This document shows positions 28,301 through 37,324 of a stretch of DNA of 64,000 nt, in pieces. Source of the stretch: Anaerolineae bacterium. Lineage in GTDB: Bacteria > Chloroflexota > Anaerolineae > B4-G1 > SLSP01. Every line of letters starts with the position of its first letter. The first letter of the stretch is position 1. The DNA lies in assembly GCA_016931185.1 (NCBI GenBank), contig JAFGFI010000169.1, positions 27,915-91,914 on the forward strand, given 5' to 3'. Below the pieces are notes generated by a model. That model saw only the letters and a program-made list of their open reading frames with translations, searched no databases and was not told where the DNA came from. The position numbers were made by a program, and so were the translations under genes.

Positions 28301-28341
28301 AGCAGATTTAATATGGAGTCCTGTTGTGGTGGCTGTGCCAT
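25339..28341 (-). CDS. Membrane histidine kinase with four GAF domains
   Basis: 1000 residues. Two membrane helices (about 29-50 and 56-75) are followed by four GAF-type sensor domains (about 110-235, 262-405, 435-580, 610-752), the last two clearest, then HisKA with the phospho-acceptor His776 in SHELKQPMTSMKGY and a HATPase domain with NANKYTPEHG, DTGVGMKPEE and GTGLGLVI. GAF domains bind small ligands or chromophores; no chromophore cysteine is evident. There is no periplasmic domain, so sensing is likely cytoplasmic or at the membrane. It is transcribed just before the receiver-CpaE gene and should phosphorylate it. Confidence 0.93.
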   Translation of the reverse strand: MAQPPQQDSILNLLEAYQYQKSRRWNLATIPVTIVITLVLVWVFMIVLGDMLTLKYPVIISGMGIVLGLVLGLAQRYYRKIQSVTLQKDTLTSHALMDAIVQIGNASATSNTQEELLETLHQALHTLFMPKYIEIATHYNGLDDYYISEAELILPGEDPFATWLTHQPVGEGISLPTDKPTSAQEQMRARGIVLLVPLGRQGWVGLSQPRNDTGYSPLALNILQRLAEATAAGLERLSIMDDQQKRAKELGAIYWMAQAVNFAMPLDDILELIYTQLNRVINIPNFRIALKSPDKDTLSFAFYVEGDERIYPDDEWSVSEGLTGYVLQNALTIRTKNYLKECQNRGIVPKLIPMGVPDNAWMAAPLSAGDNSIGVMIASAYDPEIQFTAEDESFFVTVAAYTASILERHTLYESLETRAQQLNALNEIGNLLASSLDLDKVLDLVVRNAGKLLNSAAGSLLLLDEGSGDLVFHVASGEAGPGLIGKHVPSGKGIVGVAFAETHPVIVNKTEEDQRWYDGVDKRSKFSTHSIIAVPLNARGRSIGVLELLNRNDGRAFNNEDAELLMAFGAQAAIAIENAQLFTTTDKALRARLEELTILQQIDRQLNATLDYREVMGQTLEWATRITDTSVGLIAALNEEEDGTIGLRLLAHKGYPQNIFERYAEEELWPLDKGLIGNTVLTGETTLVKDVSEDANYAQVIPGMQAQLTVPIEREERVIGVIALESAQAESFSEENVALISRLANHAAIAIENARLFQQVQRANEAKTEFVSFVSHELKQPMTSMKGYTDLLMKGIGGTLNDQQKQFLQVIRSNVERMGRIVSDLLDVTRIESGRLRLEMSDVVPADVMSEAVQAFEQAIAVKGQELKVEIEPNLPQIQGDRGRLLQVLTNLISNANKYTPEHGTITVSVGRWMDREQHYVRWAVRDTGVGMKPEELDRLFTKYFRSKNPEVRSEQGTGLGLVITRSIIEMHGGYIAVESEWQKGSTFSFVIPISGTAGP

Positions 28342-28484
28342 TACCTTACTCCCTAATATAGTATAAACTTACTTATCCTTTTGCTCTGCATCACACTACG
28401 TTTATATTGTAACATGGCGCGTCATGTAAAGCAAATCTGACTCACTTAATATATCTAACCTAAGTTGCTATCTATCACGTGAAT

Positions 28485-28582
28485 TTCTCTTTTTCGCCCC
28501 GTAGGGGCGAAAAAGAGAAGGGAAAAGATGTTTTTTCGCGCGCGGCTCTTGCCGTGCGCGAAAAAAAACACCCTTTTCTCTT
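28485..28582. repeat. Two adjacent long hairpins
   Basis: First hairpin: 16-base perfect arms 28485-28500 and 28504-28519 with a 3-base loop. Second: an imperfect stem of about 30 pairs spanning about 28517-28582, with GCGCGCGGC/GCCGTGCGC at its head and T/A tracts in the arms. Flanking AGTTGCT (28463) and AGCAACT (about 28599) are also inverted. Likely terminator of the DUF2723 gene's neighbour or part of a small palindromic element; the surrounding gap has no gene. Confidence 0.55.
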
Positions 28583-28614
28583 CCGCTACCACAAAGTAGC
28601 AACTCGCGTTATAT

Positions 28615-31452
28615 CTAATATAAACGAAAAGTAACCTCATTTCCTGAAATTGGACACAATGGCGTGAGCCGGAATCGTTCGTAAACAGCAACCGCGATAC
28701 GCTCAGGGGGGGCGCCAGAAATGAGAAATGGATGCGTATCTCGAACAATGAGTCCCCCGATAACCCATTTAAGTGTAGGGAGTGTGCTCAACGCGGGTTG
28801 GAAGTCGTGAACACCAACCCATTGGCCTTCGACATCAATTAAGCGCACACTGACGGCATAATCCTCAATTATGGGTTGTACATTACGCCAGCGCAGATCG
28901 ATCACATAATATCCCCCCCGGTATCCGGATTCACTGCCTATAAGTATCATTTCACTACCATAAGGAACGTATTGATGTGTTTGCTGAGGTTGAGGAAAAG
29001 GTAGGGTAAATAAAGATACAGAAGTGCCATCCAGGCGGCTGAAGGTAAAATCCGGACGTTCTCCATAAGGTATATGTACACTAATTGTCTGGCATTGCCC
29101 CAGAGGGAGCGAATCGATGGCAGCCTGTATCTCACCCGCATAGATAAGGTTTAGAGCATTTCCCGGCCCACACCAGTGCAAGTATGTTGTAACCTTATCT
29201 TCATTTACATCATAATCTATCCCCCTTAGAAATGGCCCTGTTCCCCAGACAAATCCAGGATGGAAATGTTCCGTGGGTAACTTGGGATAATCACACGTCA
29301 TCCTTTGTTCGGGAAAAGATACCATTCCCAGGTCTTGGAATCCATTATCGGTTACAGTATACGCCCCTAATGTAGGATACACAACTTGGGAGCAACGATC
29401 AATAGGCAATTGCAGGGTGAAATGCGCGAAACGGATTTCGCCTACCTCAGTATCCTGTCCCAAAAACTGATCGAACTGTGCCAGTAACATTCCCTCGGCA
29501 TCCCACACACGCCCGGTGAAAGAGGGAGCTGACGCCTGTGGCGCTGTCGCTCTCCATGCCAGGAACAATTCCATCTTCTGCCCAGGCTTCAAATTTTCAA
29601 CACCCGATTCTTGATTCTTGATTCTCCAGTTATATCCTAACAATTGCACCGGGCCTAGGTCCGCCTCCAATGGAATATACCCCAGATTTTCCGGCATCTC
29701 TACAAGGGGACGTTGGAAGAGTTGGTATCCCCCACCAACGGGGGCGAAAGTCCAACCTTCCCAAGTATATTTGTGAGTAGAAAGCACTGGTCGTTCTTCT
29801 GCCGACAAGGCCCAAGCCCGCCAGTCATCTTCATAATCCTCAGCTTGAGGATAAACATAAACGACTTCGACATCCGGACGCAATCCCTCAATTTGTTGTA
29901 ATCCCCATAATGGTGTCGCCCAACGCCAATCGGCCAGTAAACGCGCGTCAACGGGGGCAGCTTCAAGTAGTGACACCACGCGCTCTCGAAGCGACGTATC
30001 CACAGCAAGCAAAACAAAGTTGGGCACGAGAGTGGGAAGCCGGAGCAGAAGAATAAGGAATAAAACGTAAAACGTGATACGTGATACGTGATGCGTGATA
30101 CGCGAACTGGGGGAAGCAAGTTCAGATGGGTATAGAAATGGGGGATCGGGATTCTCAATTTTCGATTTTCGATTCTTGATTCTCCATTCTCCACTCGTTG
30201 CCAAGCGTGAAATACCTAAACCGAAGGTCAGTGTCATCGGGACATAGGCGGGCATCAAGTATTCTACAGTCTGCGGGGCGCGGTAGGTAATAGTGATAAA
30301 GGTATATATACTCCACGATAGCAGCAAGGAGCAACCAAGTTTTGAATGGCGTACCAGGAGCCATACACCACTGAGCGCAATAGCTACAAGCATAACCGAG
30401 GGAAATTGCAATTGAAACAACGTGGGCAGCAGCGGCAAGCGCAAAACCAGATCTGAGAAAGTAGCGTAGGCAAACATATCGCCCCCAAATCCTTGAGCCA
30501 GGATATGATACCAGAAACCATTCCATGTATTAAGTGAATCGGGAGCCAATGGAACGTTGGGCATACTGCCGCGCAAGGGCAAATAGAGTTGCGGAAGCAA
30601 CCACGACAATGCAGCAACGGGGACAGCCAGCCACCAACGCCGGGGCTGAAACGGCAACCGGGAATCGATCAACAGTAGATAGGCTGCCCATCCAATGGCG
30701 ACGAAGATAAGCGATGGATGATGGCCCACTCCTAAGCCAAGCACAAGTGCCAGTTGAAGCAATGGGCGCAGTGTACACTTTGGCTCAGTCTGAATTACAT
30801 CTCCCGAAATCTGTAGTGCTTCCGTGTAGCGCGCTAATGCCAGATACCCCCAAGCTGTGAACAACAAGGTCGGCATACGAATATTGGCAGTGGTCGCCTG
30901 TGCCCAAAAAGTCGCGGATGTCCCCATCAATAAAGCCGCCGCGATGCCGCCACTCTGCCCTGCACGGCCCCCTCCCCCCCACACACATGCCCATATATAC
31001 ACGGCTTCGGCGATGAGGCATAATGTAGTTGCAGCCAGGACTGCGCTTAGAAGGTTAATACGGAATAGTACATTTCTCAACGGGATCAGGCGCGCGCATA
31101 ATCCACTGAGTATCGTATACAACGGATACCCTGGAGGATGAGCAATTCCCCACCGTGCTGCCACAAGCTGAAACTCCCCGCTATCAGCGGGGAGTACATC
31201 GCGCGCGGTCGTCGCCGCATAAAGAACAAAAAACGCGAACCAGAGGAGAGATGTCACCCATAACCGCCGTTTGTGTAAATGGCAGCCAGCGTGACGAGAT
31301 AACAGAGTGATGAGGTGACTCGGATGTCCACATCCGCGATGTCCACATCCGCGATGTCTGCATCCGCGTGAAAGAGAAAAACTCCCCCCGCCTGATGCAT
31401 TACACTTAATGTCTAGCTCATCACTCATCACTTTTAACTCATTATTCGGCAA
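28615..31452 (-). CDS. DUF2723 multi-pass membrane protein (glycosyltransferase-like)
   Basis: 945 residues if started at 31452. The DUF2723 block is plain: LPADSGEFQLVAARWGIAH then PPGYPLY, with the Asp/Glu pair typical of GT-C fold enzymes, followed by ten or so membrane helices to about residue 500 and a large extracytoplasmic C-terminal part. The family resembles protein O-mannosyltransferases. The first 60 residues are encoded by repeats (heptamers at 31404-31447 and three 15-bp units at 31322-31366) and contain no family signal, so the true start may be the GTG at 31257. Two internal segments (around 30061-30195 and 29600-29630) are also heptamer-derived, giving residues such as RIKNRKSKIEN and SRITHHVSRIT. 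Confidence 0.75.
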   Translation of the reverse strand: MPNNELKVMSDELDIKCNASGGGSFSLSRGCRHRGCGHRGCGHPSHLITLLSRHAGCHLHKRRLWVTSLLWFAFFVLYAATTARDVLPADSGEFQLVAARWGIAHPPGYPLYTILSGLCARLIPLRNVLFRINLLSAVLAATTLCLIAEAVYIWACVWGGGGRAGQSGGIAAALLMGTSATFWAQATTANIRMPTLLFTAWGYLALARYTEALQISGDVIQTEPKCTLRPLLQLALVLGLGVGHHPSLIFVAIGWAAYLLLIDSRLPFQPRRWWLAVPVAALSWLLPQLYLPLRGSMPNVPLAPDSLNTWNGFWYHILAQGFGGDMFAYATFSDLVLRLPLLPTLFQLQFPSVMLVAIALSGVWLLVRHSKLGCSLLLSWSIYTFITITYRAPQTVEYLMPAYVPMTLTFGLGISRLATSGEWRIKNRKSKIENPDPPFLYPSELASPSSRITHHVSRITFYVLFLILLLRLPTLVPNFVLLAVDTSLRERVVSLLEAAPVDARLLADWRWATPLWGLQQIEGLRPDVEVVYVYPQAEDYEDDWRAWALSAEERPVLSTHKYTWEGWTFAPVGGGYQLFQRPLVEMPENLGYIPLEADLGPVQLLGYNWRIKNQESGVENLKPGQKMELFLAWRATAPQASAPSFTGRVWDAEGMLLAQFDQFLGQDTEVGEIRFAHFTLQLPIDRCSQVVYPTLGAYTVTDNGFQDLGMVSFPEQRMTCDYPKLPTEHFHPGFVWGTGPFLRGIDYDVNEDKVTTYLHWCGPGNALNLIYAGEIQAAIDSLPLGQCQTISVHIPYGERPDFTFSRLDGTSVSLFTLPFPQPQQTHQYVPYGSEMILIGSESGYRGGYYVIDLRWRNVQPIIEDYAVSVRLIDVEGQWVGVHDFQPALSTLPTLKWVIGGLIVRDTHPFLISGAPPERIAVAVYERFRLTPLCPISGNEVTFRLY
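30063..30195. repeat. Heptamer-period repeats inside the DUF2723 gene
   Basis: Two blocks: GTGATAC-type units at 30063-30106 and GATTCTC/GATTTTC-type units at 30149-30195, both at 7-base period. Together they code for an in-frame stretch unlike the rest of the protein. Confidence 0.7.
31322..31366. repeat. Three 15-bp tandem palindromic units
   Basis: GGATGTCCACATCCG, CGATGTCCACATCCG and CGATGTCTGCATCCG in a row, each nearly self-complementary. They fall in the doubtful N-terminal coding part of the DUF2723 gene and give a Gly-Cys-His-Arg repeat there. Confidence 0.75.
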
Positions 31453-31532
31453 GGTTCAGAAACCTTGCTTATCAGATTGACACCTCTAGGCTAAAAATGA
31501 GAAAAGCGTCAATCTAACGCGAGCCATGCCCA

Positions 31533-33539
31533 TTATTCCGCCATTAATTTTAGAGCACGATCCACAATGTCCTGAACCGTGAATTTGAACTCCTGCTTGA
31601 GACGTTCATAAGGCGCGGAAGCTCCGAAGCGGTCAATCCCCATTACCGCGCCATGCCTTCCCACATAGCGCCACCACCCCTGAGTTACACCGGTCTCAAT
31701 TGCCAGCCGCTTAATCACGTTACCGGGAAAAACCGAGAGTTGATAGAAGAGTGGTTGCTTCTCGAATTGTTCCCACGAAGGCATACTGACGACGCGGACC
31801 CCTATATGTCGCTGGGTGAGAATTTTCTGCGCCTCCAGAGCATCGGCAACTTCCGAACCCGTAGCGATAAGGATAAGATCCACGCGATCTACAGGGGATT
31901 CACTGATAATATAGGCTCCACGCGAGATACCTTCGTATGCTTTATCAGCGATTTCTGGCAAAACAGGCAGGTTTTGCCGGGTAAGAAGCAACCCCACCGG
32001 ACCATCTTTCTTTTCCAAAGCAAATTGCCAGGCTGCCGCAGTCTCATTGGCATCTGCCGGACGGATTATGGTTAAGCCGGGAATAGTACGCAAGGCCATA
32101 GCGTGTTCAATAGGTTCGTGTGTAGGACCATCCTCACCAACATAGATAGAGTCGTGTGTCCAGACATAGATAACGGGTAACTTCATCAATGCTGCCAGGC
32201 GGACTGAGGGACGCATATAATCTGAGAAAACCAGGAAGGTACCGCCGAAAACGCGCAGTCCCCCATAGAGCGCCATCCCGTTAAGAATTGCGCCCATCGC
32301 ATGTTCACGCACGCCAAAATGGAAATTACGGCCTTCTGGAGTGTTTTTCTGAAATTCACCCATTCCGGTCATATAGGTCTTATTGGAAGGAGCCAAATCG
32401 GCAGATCCCCCCAGTAATTCAGGTAAAACTTCGGCGATAGCATTAAGCACAGTTCCCGAAGCGTTACGAGTAGCGACACCCCCACCATCCGTGCGAAAGC
32501 GGGGAATGGCTTTCTCCCAACCGGCGGGTAATTCACCCTTGAGAATACGCTGTAATTCCTGAGCTTCAGCAGAATAGTCTTTTTCATAGGCCGTTATCAA
32601 TTCACGCCACTCAGCCTCGGCACGCTCGCCGCGCGGCACGGCTAAACGATAGTGAGCAACAACATCTTCTGGGACGAAGAACGGCTCCAATGACGGCCAC
32701 TTCATGGCTTCCTTGGTCAATCGCACTTCTTCTTTGCCCAGGGGCGCGCCATGCGCTTTTTCAGTATCATGTAAATTGGGGCTACCAAAGGCAATGTGGG
32801 TATGACAGACGATAAGATGGGGTTTATCCTTTTCTTTCTTTGCCGCGCGAATAGCCAACTCGATAGCGTCCATATTATGACCATCCACTTCTTGAACGTG
32901 CCAACCATAAGCGACAAAGCGCGCCGGAACATCCTCGGTGAAACTGATATCCGTGCTGCCCTCAATGGAGATTTCATTATCATCATAAAAGTAGATAAGG
33001 TTATCCAATCCCAAATGGCCGGCTAAAGAAGCAGCTTCGTGAGAGATCCCTTCCATCAGATCACCATCAGAAATAATAGCATAGACATAATGGTTGAAAA
33101 GGGGATAGTTAGGACGGTTAAATTGCGCTGCCAGGTGCTTAGCGGCAATTGCCATTCCTACCCCATTACCGAATCCTTGCCCTAATGGTCCAGTGGTCGT
33201 TTCAACCCCTATCTTAGGGTCATATTCCGGATGGCCAGGAGTTTTGCTTTCCCATTGGCGAAACTGTTGCAGTTGCTCCATTGGAAGCGGGTACCCGGTC
33301 AGGTACAACAAACTATAAATGAGCATAGAGCCATGTCCGGCAGAAAGGATAAACCGGTCGCGATTGGGCCATTGTGGATTATGCGGATTATGATTGAGAT
33401 GTCTCGACCACAGGGTATAGGCAACACCTGCCATTCCCATCGGCATACCCGGATGCCCAGAATTCGCCTTTTGTACGCCATCCATTACCAGGACACGCAG
33501 TGCGTTAATGCTTCGTTGATCAAGATCTGTTTTTGGCAT
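31533..33539 (-). CDS. tkt: Transketolase
   Basis: 668 residues from the ATG at 33539, which has AGGAGG in front; the frame is open further upstream but without a site. Motifs run in order: [47 protein letters not shown] (thiamine diphosphate site), YFYDDNEIS, then the pyrimidine domain with [15 protein letters not shown] and [16 protein letters not shown], and the C-terminal domain. It moves two-carbon units in the pentose phosphate or carbon-fixation pathways. Length is normal for the family. It lies between the DUF2723 gene and an unknown gene on the same strand, with a CCTCCCA hairpin just upstream. Confidence 0.97.
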   Translation of the reverse strand: MPKTDLDQRSINALRVLVMDGVQKANSGHPGMPMGMAGVAYTLWSRHLNHNPHNPQWPNRDRFILSAGHGSMLIYSLLYLTGYPLPMEQLQQFRQWESKTPGHPEYDPKIGVETTTGPLGQGFGNGVGMAIAAKHLAAQFNRPNYPLFNHYVYAIISDGDLMEGISHEAASLAGHLGLDNLIYFYDDNEISIEGSTDISFTEDVPARFVAYGWHVQEVDGHNMDAIELAIRAAKKEKDKPHLIVCHTHIAFGSPNLHDTEKAHGAPLGKEEVRLTKEAMKWPSLEPFFVPEDVVAHYRLAVPRGERAEAEWRELITAYEKDYSAEAQELQRILKGELPAGWEKAIPRFRTDGGGVATRNASGTVLNAIAEVLPELLGGSADLAPSNKTYMTGMGEFQKNTPEGRNFHFGVREHAMGAILNGMALYGGLRVFGGTFLVFSDYMRPSVRLAALMKLPVIYVWTHDSIYVGEDGPTHEPIEHAMALRTIPGLTIIRPADANETAAAWQFALEKKDGPVGLLLTRQNLPVLPEIADKAYEGISRGAYIISESPVDRVDLILIATGSEVADALEAQKILTQRHIGVRVVSMPSWEQFEKQPLFYQLSVFPGNVIKRLAIETGVTQGWWRYVGRHGAVMGIDRFGASAPYERLKQEFKFTVQDIVDRALKLMAE

Positions 33540-33629
33540 GTAAATTCCTCCTACGTAGGTATAAATTAAATTATCAACCTCCCAGTCTATCACGGTTTTG
33601 TGGGAGGGAAATTTTGTTTATTGGGTACG

Positions 33630-34271
33630 TTAACTTTCGTCTAATTCCGTCAAAGCACGCAAGGCTACAGTAATGCGTCGGGGGTGCGAGCTCAACAATC
33701 CCAGTTCTTCCCATTGTTGGGCTAGCTTTGTTAGGGCGCGACGTGAAATCTGTTCTTTAAATACTGCGTAAAGTTGTTTAAGTTTGAAGTGTCCATTCAA
33801 TTCCCGATGAGCATAAACGACCAGGTTCTTTTCTAATGTTGTCAACGTAGGAAAAGTCGCAGGTGGACGGATCTGAGGGTTAAGAATAACCGCTTGCAGC
33901 ATATTAAGCCACAATACCGCGTCGTCAATCAAGTACCCCATCTGAAAATAGAGGCGATTGGACCATTCCGAAACACCTTCTAGCTCATGAATGAAAGGAG
34001 GTGATGTGATCTGAGTAGCATACGTGGCAAAGGGCAATTCCAGAGCATTAAAAAGCCCAACATTAGGCGTCACAGCTTCCGCTCGTAGAACATCCCACCG
34101 TTGTTCAGTGATGGTATAATCCAACTCAAATGTGACCAGTAGTCCGCCAGGCAAACGCCAGTACCAGTTGATGCCAATGCGTCCCTGATAACCGGCAACC
34201 CGATTGCCAATATCTTCTAAAATCTGGTCTGCTAACCGCAGTGTTTGGTATGAAGGATAAAAACGTACCAT
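33630..34271 (-). CDS. Protein of unknown function, possibly with C-terminal winged helix
   Basis: 213 residues from the ATG at 34271 (AAAAAGGA upstream; a TTG six codons earlier is less likely). I do not recognise the family. The N-terminal part is beta-rich and aromatic (GINWYWRLPGGLLVTFELDY). The C-terminal third, NGHFKLKQLYAVFKEQISRR then LTKLAQQWEELGLL, reads like a winged helix-turn-helix followed by a wing, so DNA binding is possible. No membrane segment. It lies between the CCA-polymerase fusion and transketolase on the same strand and may be co-transcribed with them. Confidence 0.6.
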   Translation of the reverse strand: MVRFYPSYQTLRLADQILEDIGNRVAGYQGRIGINWYWRLPGGLLVTFELDYTITEQRWDVLRAEAVTPNVGLFNALELPFATYATQITSPPFIHELEGVSEWSNRLYFQMGYLIDDAVLWLNMLQAVILNPQIRPPATFPTLTTLEKNLVVYAHRELNGHFKLKQLYAVFKEQISRRALTKLAQQWEELGLLSSHPRRITVALRALTELDES

Positions 34272-34332
34272 CTTGTGTCCTTTTTGCAAACTACAAATTA
34301 CGAATCACGAGTTGCATGTCAACAATCCATGA

Positions 34333-36999
34333 TTATACATCTATCCAAGTGCGAGCCAATGCGATCTCTTCTTCACGTGAAGTGATTGTACCGTCCAGTC
34401 GTCCATTGCGGAGTGTTTCAAAGATTTCACGGTAGATCGGGCCGGGAGGAATTCCAATGGCCTTCAAGTCATTACCTGTGATGTTATGTTGGACGTATTG
34501 CCACTCCTCTATGTAATGCTCTAACTTGGTTCGCGTGGATACATTGTCAATGAGAAGCCAGGCTAAGACGATGTGTTCAGGCATCAGTGGGGTGAGTAAG
34601 GCCACAACTGCACTAGGCTGCTCTACCCGTTCAAGTTGTATCAGTAACTCCGGGATGCGGGGTAACACTTCCAGTCTCTGAACAAGGAGATTAGGCATCA
34701 ATAGATGCCGTGCCAGTCGCCGACAGACTGGCAGTGATAGACGATAGAAAAACAACATCCAATATAAGAGATAACGACTGTGCGAATACAGACATCCGGC
34801 CTTTTCCATTCCCCAATGTGTCAGGTCTAATTTCCGCAATTGAGAAAACTTTTCATGCAGCCAATCATCGCTAGTCAAAGCAGGTTCAATCTCTTGGAGC
34901 GCGCCCAATTCTTGAAGACGATCCAACACAGCTTCCGGCCGCGCCTCCTTAAAAATCAGAGCCAACTCGTGGCGAATGCGCCCTCCCGTGATCCGGTGTA
35001 ACAACGGCAAAGCCTCACCGATTAAGGCCTCACTACGAGGATCCAGGTGGAAGTCAAGTCGCGCCTCAAAGCGGGCCGCGCGTAGAATACGGGTCGGATC
35101 GTCCACAAAGCTCAGACTGTGCAACACACGGATAATTCCTTGTTCCAGATCCTCTACGCCGCCATAAAAATCCAGCAACTCCCCCCAACGCTGCGGGTCA
35201 AGCCGGATCGCCAAGGTATTGATGGTAAAATCTCGCCGATGTAAATCCTGTTTGATGGAGCTACGTTCCACCAACGGCAACGCGGTGGGATGTTCGTAGA
35301 ACTCCGTGCGGGCAGTGACGAGATCGATGTATTGAGGAAGGTTAGTAGAGGAGCGGAGGGGGGGAGGCTCACTAATTTGCCGATTCGCCGATTCGCCAGC
35401 TTGCTGATTCTCCCAGATTCCCTCCGGCAATATCCACTTAACTGTGCCAAAACGGCTGTACGTACGAACCTCTCCACCATAAGTATCGGCCAACGCCTGT
35501 CCCAATTCAATAGCATCACCCTCAACAACCAGATCTACATCGAAAATAGCCTGACCTAGCAGCATATCTCGCACCAGGCCGCCCACAAAATAAATCAGAT
35601 GGCCCTCTTCAGCCGCGTATTCACCAATTTGCCGGATAAATGTCAACAAGGGGACAGGAAAAGCCTGCGCTAACAAATGGGCAATCTCCTGTCGCTGTTG
35701 TTCTTGCGCCGAAAGGGGCATCCGTATTAAATCCGTGCGGGTGACAACACCAATCACTCTTGGCCTAGCATTTTCTTCTACCTCCACAACCGGGATTTGC
35801 CCCCACCCGCTTTCGATCATCAGCGCGCGCACTCGTTCTACCGAATCCTCGGGGGAAACAACGACTTCACCGACCTGCATAATACGCTGAACCGGTTGGC
35901 GATCCCATTTATGCTGTAACGCGCGGTCTACGGCATTGCGCGTCACCAGCCCCACAACACGCTCCTGCATATCCACCACCGGGAATCCCTCATGGCCGGT
36001 GCGTAACATACGTTTGGCAACTGAAGCAATGGTGTCATCTGGCTGCACAGTGCGAACAGTACGGGACATCAAATCGTGAACCTTGACCCGGGGGTGAACA
36101 AAATCCGAGATTATCTGCCGGAGTTCCGCACAGATTTCATGAACCGGACGTTGACGGAGAAGTGCGGCAGCAGCCCGGTCATGCCCTCGGCCACCAAAAT
36201 GTTGCGCAACATCGGCGACATTGATATCATTCGTAGTGCTGCGGGCAACTAATTGCGTGTTTTCACCGATTTCCACCAGGATAAAAAGCGCGGAAGGATC
36301 CAGCAAATCACGCAGTTTATGCGCCAGGGTTGAGATTTCCTCTTCTGTGTTCGGGGGCGAGATGGCCCACGTGATGATGACTGTGTGCCCGCCGAGGGTT
36401 ATCGTCTCAATGTGATCCAACAAATCATTGTAAATGGCTTTTTGGGCCGAGGAGAGTGGATGCTCTAAAAATTCAGATGCAATCTCCAAACTCGCGCCGC
36501 AGTCCAACAACCACGCAGCCGCATGCAAGTCGCGGGCGGTGGTAGAGATATAGGTAAGCGCACCCGTATCTTCGTAGATACCCGCCAACAGTAAGGTAGC
36601 CTCAGCGCGAGAAAGTGGAATCAAGCGAGAGGAGATAGCCTCAACCAGCAAAGTCGTGGTTGCACCAAGCATTTCACCCTGGAAATGCCACCCCTCCGCC
36701 AATACTTTGGGAGGTGTATGGTGATCAATAACCAGGACATCCTTTACCTTGCGCATCCCACGCACATACGTGAGGCTCTGTGTATCCACCAGGATGACCC
36801 GTTGTATATGTTGTCCACGAGGTAGCATTTCCGGCCGCACGAAGGGGAATTCGGTTCCATAGAGCGCCAAGAACGCCTGTACGTTGCGATTCACACGGCG
36901 CGGCAACACCGGGCGCGCGTGCGGATAGAGCTTGTGCGCACCTAGCAGACTGGCGATGGCATCAAAGTCACTGTTCTCGTGTGTTAATATAATTTGCAT
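34333..36999 (-). CDS. DHH-CBS-CBS-tRNA nucleotidyltransferase fusion (CCA- or A-adding)
   Basis: 888 residues. Residues 1-300 are a DHH phosphoesterase with DSQSL-like VDTQSL, IDHH (91-94) and the DHHA1 glycine motif HFGGRGHDRAAAA. Two CBS domains span about 305-425. The nucleotidyltransferase head begins near 455: FVGGLVRDMLLG, catalytic DVD (487-489), third carboxylate Asp559 in IDLVTARTE, then RRDFTIN (589-595). The arrangement is known in Aquifex, Deinococcus and cyanobacteria-type A-adding enzymes. It repairs or completes tRNA 3' ends, needed here because the two tRNA genes lack CCA. Residues 529-556 are an insertion encoded by heptamer-like repeats. Confidence 0.92.
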   Translation of the reverse strand: MQIILTHENSDFDAIASLLGAHKLYPHARPVLPRRVNRNVQAFLALYGTEFPFVRPEMLPRGQHIQRVILVDTQSLTYVRGMRKVKDVLVIDHHTPPKVLAEGWHFQGEMLGATTTLLVEAISSRLIPLSRAEATLLLAGIYEDTGALTYISTTARDLHAAAWLLDCGASLEIASEFLEHPLSSAQKAIYNDLLDHIETITLGGHTVIITWAISPPNTEEEISTLAHKLRDLLDPSALFILVEIGENTQLVARSTTNDINVADVAQHFGGRGHDRAAAALLRQRPVHEICAELRQIISDFVHPRVKVHDLMSRTVRTVQPDDTIASVAKRMLRTGHEGFPVVDMQERVVGLVTRNAVDRALQHKWDRQPVQRIMQVGEVVVSPEDSVERVRALMIESGWGQIPVVEVEENARPRVIGVVTRTDLIRMPLSAQEQQRQEIAHLLAQAFPVPLLTFIRQIGEYAAEEGHLIYFVGGLVRDMLLGQAIFDVDLVVEGDAIELGQALADTYGGEVRTYSRFGTVKWILPEGIWENQQAGESANRQISEPPPLRSSTNLPQYIDLVTARTEFYEHPTALPLVERSSIKQDLHRRDFTINTLAIRLDPQRWGELLDFYGGVEDLEQGIIRVLHSLSFVDDPTRILRAARFEARLDFHLDPRSEALIGEALPLLHRITGGRIRHELALIFKEARPEAVLDRLQELGALQEIEPALTSDDWLHEKFSQLRKLDLTHWGMEKAGCLYSHSRYLLYWMLFFYRLSLPVCRRLARHLLMPNLLVQRLEVLPRIPELLIQLERVEQPSAVVALLTPLMPEHIVLAWLLIDNVSTRTKLEHYIEEWQYVQHNITGNDLKAIGIPPGPIYREIFETLRNGRLDGTITSREEEIALARTWIDV
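35371..35419. repeat. Heptamer-like repeat inside the CCA-polymerase gene
   Basis: GCCGATTC/GCCGATTC/GCCAGCTTGCTGATTCTCCC: 7-8-base units. They encode ENQQAGESANRQIS, inserted between two core strands of the catalytic head without breaking the frame. Confidence 0.6.
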
Positions 37000-37270
37000 G
37001 ACGCTGTCCTAGCTTTCCGGGAAACTCCACGCGGCCTCGATACCCTTGTAGCTTTCCAGAGAGTACAAAAGCAATATGAATTCTAAGTTAATTATAACAT
37101 GAGATGAAATCCTGACTTTTCGATTACGAATTTTCAGGGTAAGATCGAAGAAGAAGTACGTCATTTGCTATTTTTAACTTAAGTTGCCACCTTTGCGAGA
37201 TTAGACCCTAACGGTCTGTGAACGGCAACTATCAAACTACGACTTAAGGAAAATACATAATAGATAAAAA
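37000..37270. other. Divergent intergenic region with a hairpin
   Basis: The gap between the CCA-polymerase fusion (leftward) and the GH127 gene (rightward). It holds an inverted pair AACTTAAGTTGCC / GGCAAC..GACTTAAG (about 37178-37255) enclosing a short AGACCCTAACGGTCT hairpin. Promoters for both directions should lie here, but I see no clear consensus boxes. Confidence 0.4.
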
Positions 37271-37271
37271 C

Positions 37272-37305
37272 AGGTGCTGCACACTTCAAAAAGTGCAACG
37301 CACCT
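37272..37305. repeat. Dispersed AGGTGC hairpin, copy 2
   Basis: AGGTGCTGCACACTT and AAGTGCAACGCACCT around CAAA, in the leader of the GH127 gene. Compare 16836-16869 and 55613-55646. Confidence 0.75.
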
Positions 37306-37324
37306 ATTTACAGAGGTGAAATCT

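Noticed and set aside
28455..28748. Minus-strand frame of 97 codons
   Set aside because: It overlaps the end of the DUF2723 gene in another frame and is built on the hairpin region.
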